From contig OZ245773.1 of assembly GCA_965227645.1 (NCBI GenBank), positions 2,294,001-2,358,000 of the forward strand: a stretch of 64,000 nucleotides of DNA. Reading direction: 5' to 3'. Shown piece by piece: positions 42,441-52,496 of this stretch. Each line of letters opens with the position of its first letter. The first letter of the stretch is position 1. The stretch is from Flavimaribacter sp024343425 (GTDB lineage: Bacteria; Pseudomonadota; Alphaproteobacteria; Rhizobiales; Rhizobiaceae). The position numbers were made by a program, and so were the translations under genes. The notes beneath the pieces were generated by a model. That model saw only the letters and a program-made list of their open reading frames with translations. It made no database searches and was not told where the DNA came from.

Positions 42441-43046
42441 ATGGTCGGACGAAAATCAATCTGGATCTTCACTGCTCTTTTCACATTCGCTATTCAATTA
42501 GCGGCGATATTGATAGTCGCAGCCTTGTTGGCTCAGTTTATCTACTGGCTGGACCGCAGCAGAAATCTGCAATCGACTGGACCTTTGGCGGTCATGGATG
42601 TTCCCTGGCCCTATAAAGGTATTTTTGTGACTGCTTTCATTTTGTGTGCAGGCTTGATTGCCCTGAGTGTATACGACACGGCCGAAAAACAACCGGTTGT
42701 CCTCATCATATTGGCTATTTTCGCCGCAATCTTTTTTTGGGGCGCCTTGGAGACATTCGTCACAAAGCTCGTGCCAAACCCAAATGGACTGGACTACAAA
42801 TTACCGGAAAAGCACGGCTTTCTGGCATGGAGTGATATACAAACGGTCAAATACGGCCTGTTTTCCAACTACTTTAAAGTTAGGACGAAAGACGGGCGAC
42901 AGATAAGAATATCGGCGGGGCTGAACAATTTGCCAGTATTCGCCGAACACGTGCTCAAGCATGTGCCGACAACTAATTTTGACCCCGCGGACTTGAAGAC
43001 TCTCATGGAAACAGCGCAAGGAAATCCGCCTTCGCTCTTCGATTGA
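42441..43046 (+). CDS. Hypothetical membrane protein with a C-terminal soluble domain
   Basis: 201 residues from ATG 42441 (an in-frame ATG at 42333 would add 36 unremarkable residues). Three hydrophobic segments (about 7-33, 53-70, 78-98) are followed by a soluble domain: GLDYKLPEKHGFLAWSDIQ, then VKYGLFSNYFKVRTKDGRQIRISAGLNNLP. This resembles the PH-like bacterial domain found at the end of small membrane proteins, but the match is only by pattern. Base composition is AT-richer than the core. Possibly cotranscribed with the preceding gene. Confidence 0.55.
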   Translation: MVGRKSIWIFTALFTFAIQLAAILIVAALLAQFIYWLDRSRNLQSTGPLAVMDVPWPYKGIFVTAFILCAGLIALSVYDTAEKQPVVLIILAIFAAIFFWGALETFVTKLVPNPNGLDYKLPEKHGFLAWSDIQTVKYGLFSNYFKVRTKDGRQIRISAGLNNLPVFAEHVLKHVPTTNFDPADLKTLMETAQGNPPSLFD

Positions 43047-43194
43047 TAAAGTTATGCCGCCAGCCTGCAACCGGCTTTCATGACCACGCGGACAGACATT
43101 CGGCCAACATGAAAATGGTTAGAAATCCAAGCTCGCCGGATGTGTAGACGAACCTGCCGTGCTTCTCCCGGTGAGGGACTACGACATCCTTACA

Positions 43195-43388
43195 GGAACA
43201 GAAGCAGAACATTTCTGCTGCATCGTCCTCGCTCTTGTGCTATGATGATCTGGCGTGGTGAGACGGAGCGAGGACCAGTTTCGCCGAAAAAGACGAATTT
43301 TCTGAATTCCCGAAACAAAGCCAGATTAGCAGGATCAGGGAATAGAGCGCCAACAGCGCTGCTGAAAACGCAGAACTCCAAAGCCAGG
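43195..43388. repeat. Repeat element, copy 1 (one internal unit)
   Basis: About 194 bp aligning end to end with copy 2 at 43949-44330. Both share GGAACA...AGAACATT...CTGCATC-TCCTCG near the left, then TTGTGCTATGATG-TCTGG, then GAATT-CCGAAACAAAGCCAG, and end with AACGCA-AGCTCCAAAGCC. Copy 1 has a single unit of the 22-mer ATTCCCGAAACAAAGCCAGA (43306-43327). Not a known IS; no transposase inside. Confidence 0.75.
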
Positions 43389-43449
43389 GACGTCAAGCGA
43401 AAAGTAGCATGGGTAGCGCGATGAAAATCCGGAAAACAAACATCTGGTC

Positions 43450-43824
43450 TTATTCCCTGACCTCGAACCGGTCGCATATGCAGCCGAATTCGGACGGCGT
43501 GCTGAAATCCATTGCTATGAACAACTTGCCGATGAGCTCTTGCTTGCCGAAGAAATACCTGAACCGGGGTTTGATGGCATCGACGTTGGCGTGATCTATC
43601 TCGGTATAAAAGCAATCGAAGATGACATTTTGCGGGTGCTCGACGCAGAAGGCAATCGCATGAACGCCAAACAGATCCATTCGGAGTTTCTTTCTCTCCT
43701 CCAGTTCGAGTTGGAGAGACACTCTCTCGAATGAACAGGAAACCTGCCTGATCTCGAAATCATGCAGACTGGGATCACGGAACTTAATCATACTGAATGA
43801 ATGGTTCGCGGCGTCTGCGTTCAT
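43450..43824 (-). CDS. Hypothetical protein between the two repeat copies
   Basis: 124 codons on the minus strand with a plausible soluble protein: SMIKFRDPSLHDFEIRQVS, FERVSLQLELEERKKLRMD, then an Ile/Phe-rich strand pattern (NVIFDCFYTEI) ending SEFGCICDRFEVRE. I recognise no family. It resembles small immunity-type or orphan proteins of accessory DNA. It is bracketed by directly repeated elements, which could mean a mobile cassette or simple chance. Confidence 0.5.
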   Translation of the reverse strand: MNADAANHSFSMIKFRDPSLHDFEIRQVSCSFERVSLQLELEERKKLRMDLFGVHAIAFCVEHPQNVIFDCFYTEIDHANVDAIKPRFRYFFGKQELIGKLFIAMDFSTPSEFGCICDRFEVRE

Positions 43825-43948
43825 CCCGCTCCCTTTCCTTGCGCAACAGAGCGTGTCAGTCAGATTTCTAAGTTCTAGATAGCCCTGCGATCCGTATTCC
43901 AGCGCATAAGTCTTTCCGGGGTCAAGCAGGTTCCTAAGCGCCTGTGCC

Positions 43949-44330
43949 GGAACATAAATAGAACATTACTACTGCATCATCCTCGGTTTTGTGCTATGAT
44001 GCTCTGGTCTGGTGAGGCGGCGCGCCGACCAGGTTAGACAGAAAAGGCGAATTTTCCGAATTCCCGAAACAAAGCCAGATTTCACCGATCCGGGCGGTTC
44101 GCGGACAATTGACGCGAAAACGCGGATTCCCGAAACGAACCCAAATTCAGCAGACGCTTGAGAACCGCAGACAACGTCTGAATCGCAATTTACCGAAACA
44201 AAGCCAGATTTCGGCGTCGCCGAATACAAACAAGGCCGAAACGACAGATTCCCGAAACAAAGCCAGATCGACAGTATTAGGGAACTGCACAGCGCCCGTA
44301 CTGTTGGAAACGCATAGCTCCAAAGCCGGA
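43949..44330. repeat. Repeat element, copy 2 (four internal units)
   Basis: The same element as copy 1 but longer because the internal ATTCCCGAAACAAAGCCAGA unit occurs four times: 44060-44081, 44126-44147 (degenerate), 44188-44210 (degenerate) and 44248-44268. Unit spacing is about 60-66 bp. The flanks align with copy 1 on both sides. On the minus strand the units read as repeated SGFVS-G-I, giving a spurious frame at 43969-44229. Confidence 0.78.
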
Positions 44331-44373
44331 TAAATATTAATTTTCAGAGATTTAGCATGTCTTCTTGAGACAT

Positions 44374-44458
44374 TGGTGCGGTCGAGAAGACTCGAACTTC
44401 CACGGGTTGCCCCACAGCGACCTCAACGCTGCGCGTCTACCAATTCCGCCACGACCGC
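44374..44458 (-). tRNA. tRNA-Leu (anticodon GAG)
   Basis: Minus-strand cloverleaf of 85 nt with a long variable arm: acceptor GCGGTCG/CGACCGC, D loop GGCGGAATTGGTAGACGC, anticodon stem CAGCG/CGCTG with loop TTGAGGT (anticodon GAG), variable arm GGGGCAACCC, TpsiC loop TTCGAGT, and encoded CCA. It marks the right edge of the AT-rich accessory stretch. Confidence 0.96.
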
Positions 44459-44645
44459 ACGTGGTAGAAGCCGTCACCGGCGCGCCGCATGTACCAAATC
44501 ACTTTGGGGTATACAAGAGGCTTTTACGCTTTTTCCCTGTCGCTTCAATTTCAAGGACATAGTCCGCTCCGCCATAGCCCCGTCCCCTTGCATGAACGGT
44601 GGAACCGTTCCAAATACTCCCTGACGAAAGCAGGACTTCACAGCC

Positions 44646-45369
44646 ATGAATCGTGACGCAATCGCATCGGGTTTCTTCGCCCTTCCGGGTTCCCCGCCGG
44701 TAGAGTGGAAGGTGGAGCCGGGCCTGGTCGACTATCAGCATGCAATCCGCGTCATGGAAGATCGCGCCGCTGCGATCAGCGCGGGCGAAGCCGATGAGCT
44801 CGTCTGGCTCGTCGAGCACCCGCCGCTCTATACCGCCGGAACCAGCGCCCGCGAGGAAGACCTCATCGCGCCGGACCGCTTTCCGGTCTTTCAGACAGGC
44901 CGCGGCGGCGAGTTCACCTATCACGGGCCCGGCCAGCGCGTCGCCTATGTGATGCTGGACCTGAAGCGGCGTCGCTGCGACGTGCGCGCCTTCGTCTCGT
45001 CGCTCGAAGACTGGATCATTAGGACGCTGGACGAGATGAACATCAGGGGCGAACGGCGCGAAGACCGGGTCGGCGTCTGGGTGGTGCGGCCGGACAGGCC
45101 TGCCCTGCCCGACGGATCGCCTGCGGAAGACAAGATCGCGGCGATCGGCATCCGCCTGCGGCGCTGGGTCAGCTTCCACGGCATCGCGATCAATGTCGAG
45201 CCGGATCTGGAGCATTTCAGCGGCATCGTGCCCTGTGGCGTCGCCGATTACGGTGTGACCAGCCTGGTCGATCTCGGCCTGCCCGTCACGATGGGCGATG
45301 TCGATGTCGCGTTGAAGGCGAGCTTCGAGACGGTCTTCGGCGAAACAGCGCCCGTCGCAGAGCCGGAGC

Positions 45370-45386
<17 letters not shown>
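44646..45386 (+). CDS. lipB: Octanoyl-[acyl-carrier-protein]-protein octanoyltransferase
   Basis: Moves octanoyl from ACP to lipoyl domains, the first step of de novo lipoate attachment. 246 residues. Motifs: VWLVEHPPLYTAGTSA, RGGEFTYHGPGQRVAYVMLDL, KIAAIGIRLRRWVSFHGIAINV (catalytic Lys) and FSGIVPCGVADYGVTSL (catalytic Cys). ATG 44646 gives a short N-terminal lead before the core. The 3' end overlaps the convergent carboxylase gene by 17 bp. Confidence 0.95.
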
Positions 45387-47382
<1,996 letters not shown>

Positions 47383-47493
47383 AGGCTTCTCCCGAATTCC
47401 GGCCGCGTCAAGCGGCCATCGCGTCCGTGCACCCCCGCGACGCGGTCTCTGTATTAGTCGGGAACAAACAGTAATGACAAGACCTTGGCCGGT

Positions 47494-48486
47494 CTATTTC
47501 CTGCCCGCGATCGCAAGCTGTCGCTCGCGATAGAGGATATACAGTCCGGAAGCCACGATGATCGCGACGCCGATCCACTCAATGAACTCGGGAAATTCGT
47601 TGAAGACGATATACCCCAGGACCGCGCCCGACACGATCTCGAAATACTGGAAGGGGGCCAGGAGGGATGCCGGCGCGAGGCGAAACGCGCTGACGATCAG
47701 CAGATGCCCGAAGGACGAAACAACGCCAACGCCGATCAGGACCGCCACGGCAAGCGCCGAGGCCGGCGGCGTCCAGGCCAGATCGTCGACGCCGGCAACC
47801 GAACCGAAGACCAGTATGGCGGCGGCAAACAGGCACCCTCCCAGCCCGGCCGAGCTCTGCATAACCATCGAATTGTCGCGAGCCGAAAGCACCTTGTTCA
47901 GGAGCAGGTAGGAGGCGAAGGTCGTGGCGGTCAGCAACGGCAACAGCGAGACCGCGCCGAACTCCAAAAAATTGGGACGGATAACCAGCAGAGCGCCGCT
48001 GAAGCCGACAATGATCGCGAGCCAGCGGCGCCAGCCCACCTGCTCCCGCAGAAATACCGCCGACATGGCGGTGAGGATGAACGGTTCAACGAAAAATATG
48101 GCGAGCGCGTCGGCAAGCGGCACATACTTGATGGCGATCAGGAAGACGCCGCTTGCGGCCGCAAGCAGCACGCCCCTCAACAGGTTCAGAAGAAGCTGGT
48201 TTGGTCGAAGGGCCGCTGCTCCGTCAAAGGCGACGATCACGACGCCGGTCAGGATCATCTGCACGAGAAACCGGAAAAAGGTGTTCGTCCCGGGCGATAC
48301 GCCTTCATATAGCGTCAGATACTTACCCCCGACATCCATCAGCGGCATGGCCAGCATGGCGCAGGCCATGATGAACGCCGCCTGGAATCGATGATCGGGA
48401 ACGGAGAGCGCCGGACTGTTCAAAACACCACCGCTGTTGCGTGATCCTGTGCGCTCAACCAATAGCGATGTTTGAGCACGAGGCAA
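47494..48486 (-). CDS. EamA-family (drug/metabolite) transporter
   Basis: 330 residues with ten predicted transmembrane helices in two EamA repeats: first with MACAMLAMPLMDVGGKYL and VPLADALAIFFVEPFILTAM, second with VGVVSSFGHLLIVSAFRLAPASLLAPFQYFEIVSGAVLGYIVFNEFPE. An exporter of unknown metabolites in the inner membrane. The first 30 residues before the first helix are doubtful; a Met nearer residue 40 (MACAMLAMP) is also possible. Confidence 0.85.
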   Translation of the reverse strand: MPRAQTSLLVERTGSRNSGGVLNSPALSVPDHRFQAAFIMACAMLAMPLMDVGGKYLTLYEGVSPGTNTFFRFLVQMILTGVVIVAFDGAAALRPNQLLLNLLRGVLLAAASGVFLIAIKYVPLADALAIFFVEPFILTAMSAVFLREQVGWRRWLAIIVGFSGALLVIRPNFLEFGAVSLLPLLTATTFASYLLLNKVLSARDNSMVMQSSAGLGGCLFAAAILVFGSVAGVDDLAWTPPASALAVAVLIGVGVVSSFGHLLIVSAFRLAPASLLAPFQYFEIVSGAVLGYIVFNEFPEFIEWIGVAIIVASGLYILYRERQLAIAGRK

Positions 48487-48506
48487 GGCGACAATGACTG
48501 GATATT

Positions 48507-49277
48507 TTAGTCCTGATCTGAGTGAATGACGACGAGACGTTTCGCTGAAATTCGCGTCTCTTTCGGATAGCCGTAAGCGTTGTTGATATAGGTCACGCCG
48601 TCAATCGTCACATTGCGATTGACGTGGCTGTGACCATAGACATGGATATGGGAAGAAAGTCGCCGGACCTGCGCGTCGATACTGTCGCTGCCGAGCACCG
48701 GATAGACAAAACGCCGGTGCGGCGGAATGCGTCTCGGCATCACGTCGATCCGAGGCAGGAAGTGGGAAAAGCTGATGACCTTGTTGCCGGCCGGCATGTC
48801 TGGAAGCGGCTCGTTCATCGCCAGAAAACGCCGTGTCACCGACGCGTCGTCGTGGCCCTGCGGCCATTTGCACAAACGGTAATCGCTCCAGGCGCTTTTC
48901 AATATGTTGCCGGGAGCGCCGAAGGAATAGTCGTACCAGCCGAAAAGCGGCACGATCGACAATCCGTCCTCGTGATGCGCCTCGGTCGAAATTCCGACGT
49001 CGTCGGCCAGGTCGAGCACAGCATCGAATTTGTCCAGCGACGATGCAAACTGCGTTTCATTGCGCAACCAGAGATCATGATTGCCAGGCACGTAGAACAC
49101 CTGCGCGAATTTTCGGCTGGCGCGATCGAAAACGCCTTCGATTTCCGCAAGCACATGAGAAATGTCGCCCGCCAGAATGAGATAGTCGTCCGTAAAATCC
49201 ACATCTGACAGGCCATTGAACCATCGCGCGTTGATTTCATGATCTACGTGAATGTCCGAGACTGCAAATATTCGCAC
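48507..49277 (-). CDS. Calcineurin-like metallophosphoesterase
   Basis: 256 residues with the five metallophosphoesterase blocks: FAVSDIHVDHE (D-x-H), LAGDISH, VPGNHDLW (GNHD), VISFSHFLPR, and HVYGHSHVNRNV (GHSH). It binds two metal ions and hydrolyses a phosphoester of unknown identity in the cytosol. The N-terminus starts directly with the first strand, supporting this start. The next gene upstream is divergent. Confidence 0.9.
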   Translation of the reverse strand: MRIFAVSDIHVDHEINARWFNGLSDVDFTDDYLILAGDISHVLAEIEGVFDRASRKFAQVFYVPGNHDLWLRNETQFASSLDKFDAVLDLADDVGISTEAHHEDGLSIVPLFGWYDYSFGAPGNILKSAWSDYRLCKWPQGHDDASVTRRFLAMNEPLPDMPAGNKVISFSHFLPRIDVMPRRIPPHRRFVYPVLGSDSIDAQVRRLSSHIHVYGHSHVNRNVTIDGVTYINNAYGYPKETRISAKRLVVIHSDQD

Positions 49278-49514
49278 CGTTCGCCTTTCTCAGGTCAGCA
49301 CTCATCCGAAGCTTTGCAAACTGGTGTTATTCCTGATGAAATTCAATTGTTCCCCGCCTTACCTCCGGCAATTCGCCTTTCGGCGGATCACAGCGCAAAC
49401 AAAAAACCGGGCGCCGCTGTTGGAAACGGCGGACCCATTTGTTAAGCGTAACCTGTTTTCTGAAATCAGACCTGCAAGGTGATCGCTATCTCAAATTCGC
49501 TGGCGGAGCAAATC

Positions 49515-49898
49515 GTGAATCAGTCATTCGACATACATGATCAGGACGACACAATAGGAGGGCGGATCTCCAGGGCGCGCGACGCTCTTGAATTGTCGAC
49601 CGCGCAACTGGCGCGCCGATTGGGCGTGAAGACCGAAACCGTCCAGGCCTGGGAAAACGATCGCTCGGAGCCGCGCTCCAACCGCGTCATCATGCTCGCC
49701 GGCATGCTTGGCGTGTCCCCGACCTGGCTTCTGACCGGCATCGGAGAAGTGCCAAGCACGCTCGTCGTCAATTCGGAACTCCATGTCATGATGACACAGC
49801 TTTCGAAGCTGAAGCGGGCCCACACGTCAATGGGCAAGATGATCGATACGCTGGAGCAGGAAGCGGAACGCATGTCCCGCCAGCTCGGGAAGCAGTAG
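49515..49898 (+). CDS. XRE-family helix-turn-helix regulator
   Basis: 127 residues from GTG 49515, preferred because GGAG lies 8 nt upstream; GTG 49479 is an alternative. HTH_XRE domain (about 15-70): ISRARDALELSTAQLARRLGVKTETVQAWENDRSEPR, then GMLGVSPTWLLTGIGE. A C-terminal helix (about 85-125) is probably a coiled-coil dimerisation segment. It lies just upstream of adhC on the same strand but with a 122-bp gap, so control of adhC is only a guess. Confidence 0.88.
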   Translation: MNQSFDIHDQDDTIGGRISRARDALELSTAQLARRLGVKTETVQAWENDRSEPRSNRVIMLAGMLGVSPTWLLTGIGEVPSTLVVNSELHVMMTQLSKLKRAHTSMGKMIDTLEQEAERMSRQLGKQ

Positions 49899-50020
49899 TT
49901 CGGCAAATCTAATCGGCTGAAAGAGAGCACAGGTATTGACACTGTACTGTTGCGCCTTTCTCCTTTATCGAAAATACCGGTAAAATAAACAGATTCATTA
50001 AGCCAAGGGAGAGCCAGCGG

Positions 50021-51130
50021 ATGGATGTACGCGCGGCCGTTGCCGTTGAGGCAGGAAAACCACTCGAAGTCACCACGGTGCAACTCGAAGGGCCTCAGGC
50101 CGGCGAGGTTCTGGTCGAAATCAAGGCGACCGGCATCTGCCATACGGACGAGTTCACGCTGTCGGGCGCCGATCCCGAAGGTATCTTCCCCGCCATTCTC
50201 GGCCATGAAGGCGCGGGCATTGTGCGCGAAGTCGGGCCCGGCGTTACATCCGTCAAACCCGGCGACCACGTCATCCCGCTCTATACGCCGGAGTGCCGGG
50301 AGTGCGAATACTGCCTGAACCCGAAAACCAATCTGTGCCAGGCAATCCGCACCACACAGGGTCAGGGCCTGATGCCGAACGGCACGTCCCGCTTCTCGGT
50401 CAATGGCGAGAAGATCTTCCACTACATGGGCACGTCCACCTTCGCCAACTATACGGTGCTTCCCGAAATCGCGGTCGCCAAGATCCATCCTGACGCGCCG
50501 TTCGAGAAGGTCTGCTATGTCGGCTGCGGTGTAACGACCGGCATTGGCGCCGTCATCAACACGGCCAAGGCGGAAGCCGGCTGCCGGGCCGTTGTCTTCG
50601 GTCTGGGCGGCATTGGCCTCAACGTCATTCAGGGTCTGCGCCTAATCGGCGCCGAGATGATCGTCGGCGTTGATCTCAACAACGACAAGAAGGAATGGGG
50701 CGAGAAATTCGGCATGACCCATTTCGTCAACCCGAGCGAAGTGGAAGGCGACCTCCTCCCCTATCTCGTGGATCTGACGAAGGGCGGCGCCGACTATTCC
50801 TTCGAATGCATCGGCAACACAAAGGTCATGCGCGACGCGCTCGAATGCTGCCACAAGGGCTGGGGCGAATCGATCATCATCGGCGTCGCCGGCTCGGGTC
50901 AGGAAATCTCGACGCGCCCCTTCCAGCTCGTCACCGGTCGTTCCTGGCGCGGAACCGCCTTCGGCGGCGCGCGAGGCCGCACCGACGTTCCGAAAATCGT
51001 CGACTGGTACATGAACGGCCAGATCGAAATCGACCCGATGATCACCCACACGCTCTCGCTCGACGAGATCAACAAGGGCTTCGATCTCATGCATTCTGGC
51101 GAATCCATCCGCTCCGTTGTCCTCTACTGA
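50021..51130 (+). CDS. adhC: S-(hydroxymethyl)glutathione dehydrogenase (class III alcohol dehydrogenase)
   Basis: Oxidises S-hydroxymethylglutathione (from formaldehyde) with NAD to S-formylglutathione; also reduces GSNO. 369 residues. Zinc ligands: Cys/His in ATGICHTDEF and GHEGAG, structural Cys set CRECEYCLNPKTNLC, catalytic Cys in VGCGVTTG, and the Rossmann motif GLGGIGLN. The RBS GGGAGAG lies upstream. With fghA it forms the glutathione-dependent formaldehyde pathway, separated here by a DUF188 gene. Confidence 0.96.
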   Translation: MDVRAAVAVEAGKPLEVTTVQLEGPQAGEVLVEIKATGICHTDEFTLSGADPEGIFPAILGHEGAGIVREVGPGVTSVKPGDHVIPLYTPECRECEYCLNPKTNLCQAIRTTQGQGLMPNGTSRFSVNGEKIFHYMGTSTFANYTVLPEIAVAKIHPDAPFEKVCYVGCGVTTGIGAVINTAKAEAGCRAVVFGLGGIGLNVIQGLRLIGAEMIVGVDLNNDKKEWGEKFGMTHFVNPSEVEGDLLPYLVDLTKGGADYSFECIGNTKVMRDALECCHKGWGESIIIGVAGSGQEISTRPFQLVTGRSWRGTAFGGARGRTDVPKIVDWYMNGQIEIDPMITHTLSLDEINKGFDLMHSGESIRSVVLY

Positions 51131-51596
51131 CGAAACCAGGGTCGCGTCCGCCTCGATCTATGTCGACGCGGACGCCTGCCCGGTGAAGAACGAGATACTC
51201 AAGGTCGCCGAACGACACGGCATGCCGGTGATTTTCGTCGCCAACGGCGGCTTGCGCCCTTCACGTGATCCGATGGTGAGAAACGTCATCGTTTCCGACA
51301 AGTTCGACGCCGCAGACGACTGGATCGTCGAGCATGCAAAACGCAACGACATCGTGGTTACGGCGGATATTCCGCTCGCGTCACGTTGCGTGGAAAATGG
51401 CGCGCTGGTGCTCGGCCCGACCGGCAAGCGCTTCGACGCCGGCAATATCGGCATGGTCTCAGCCATGCGCGATCTCAACCAGCATTTGCGCGAAAGCGGA
51501 GAGATCAAGGGTTACAACGCCGCCTTCTCGGCGCGAGACCGGTCGCAATTCCTGCAGACGCTCGAAGATGTCGCACGCCAGGCCCGGAACGCCTGA
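51117..51596 (+). CDS. YaiI/YqxD-family (DUF188) protein
   Basis: 159 residues matching DUF188: IYVDADACPVKNEI, ERHGMPVIFVANGG, RNVIVSDKFDAADDWIVEH, NDIVVTADIPLASRC, GALVLGPTGKRF and REFNQHLRESGE-type ending. Function unknown; a PIN-like nuclease fold has been suggested for the family. Start is TTG 51117, inside the end of adhC (14-bp overlap), since no ATG or GTG fits before the conserved N-terminus; translation is probably coupled. Confidence 0.88.
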   Translation: MSSTDETRVASASIYVDADACPVKNEILKVAERHGMPVIFVANGGLRPSRDPMVRNVIVSDKFDAADDWIVEHAKRNDIVVTADIPLASRCVENGALVLGPTGKRFDAGNIGMVSAMRDLNQHLRESGEIKGYNAAFSARDRSQFLQTLEDVARQARNA

Positions 51597-51655
51597 GCGT
51601 CGAATGGGTTTTAGTCATATAGTTTGAAGCTTCATGAGCTAGATTGGAGACTGTC

Positions 51656-52486
51656 ATGGAAGTCGTATCGAAATGGAAGTCGCACGGTGGAACGCAAGGC
51701 GTTTACCGTCACGCCTCCAACACCTGCTCTTGCGACATGACTTTCGCGGTTTTCGTTCCACCTCAGGCCGAGGATGGTCCCTGCCCTGTTCTCTGGTATC
51801 TTTCGGGTCTGACCTGCACCCATGCGAATGTCATGGAAAAGGGCGAATACAGAAAAATGGCGTCCGAACTCGGCCTGATCATCGTTTGCCCCGACACCAG
51901 TCCTCGCGGAGACGCGGTGGCTGATGCGGAGGGCTGGCAAATGGGAACCGGCGCAGGGTTCTATGTCGACGCCCGCGTCGATCCGTGGAAGCAGCACTAC
52001 CAGATGTACAGCTATGTGACCGCGGAACTGCCGTCGCTGATCGAAAAGAACTTCCCCGCGGACATGAAGAAGCAGGGCGTCTTCGGCCACTCGATGGGCG
52101 GCCACGGCGCGCTGACCGTCGCATTGAAGAACCCTGATATCTACAAAAGCTGTTCCGCCTTTGCGCCGATCGTCGAACCCTCGACGGCGGACTGGTCAGT
52201 CAAGGCGCTCGGCGCCTATCTCGGCGGCGGCCCGGAAGACTGGAAGGAGTACGACGCCTGTGCGCTTGTTTCCAGCGGCGCACGGTTTTCAGAGTTCCTG
52301 ATCGATCAGGGAACAGCCGACGAGTTTCTCGACGACGGCCTGCGGCCGTGGCTGTTCGAGGAAGTCTGCAAGGACGCGGGAATCCCGCTGACGCTGCGGA
52401 TGCAGGAAGGCTACGACCATTCCTACTATTTCATGTCGACTTTCATGGCCGATCATCTGCGCTGGCACGCCGATCGGCTGAAGTAG
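51656..52486 (+). CDS. fghA: S-formylglutathione hydrolase
   Basis: Hydrolyses S-formylglutathione to formate and glutathione, the second step of formaldehyde detoxification. A 276-residue alpha/beta hydrolase (esterase D family): LSGLTCTHANVMEKG (oxyanion loop), GHSMGGHGAL (nucleophile Ser), FLIDQGTADEFL (Asp) and EGYDHSYYFMSTF (His). ATG 51656 gives MEVVSKWKSHGG, the standard start. It follows adhC and the DUF188 gene in one direction, likely one operon. Confidence 0.95.
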   Translation: MEVVSKWKSHGGTQGVYRHASNTCSCDMTFAVFVPPQAEDGPCPVLWYLSGLTCTHANVMEKGEYRKMASELGLIIVCPDTSPRGDAVADAEGWQMGTGAGFYVDARVDPWKQHYQMYSYVTAELPSLIEKNFPADMKKQGVFGHSMGGHGALTVALKNPDIYKSCSAFAPIVEPSTADWSVKALGAYLGGGPEDWKEYDACALVSSGARFSEFLIDQGTADEFLDDGLRPWLFEEVCKDAGIPLTLRMQEGYDHSYYFMSTFMADHLRWHADRLK

Positions 52487-52496
52487 CCTCGACCGG

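Noticed and set aside
43969..44229. 86-codon minus-strand frame with repeated SGFVSGI
   Set aside because: The repeats are the translation of the DNA repeat units; a non-coding repeat explains it better.
44060..44268. Possible CRISPR array from the regularly spaced 22-mers
   Set aside because: Only four degenerate units with 60-66-bp spacing, spacers that partly resemble each other, and no cas genes; the units are part of a longer duplicated element.
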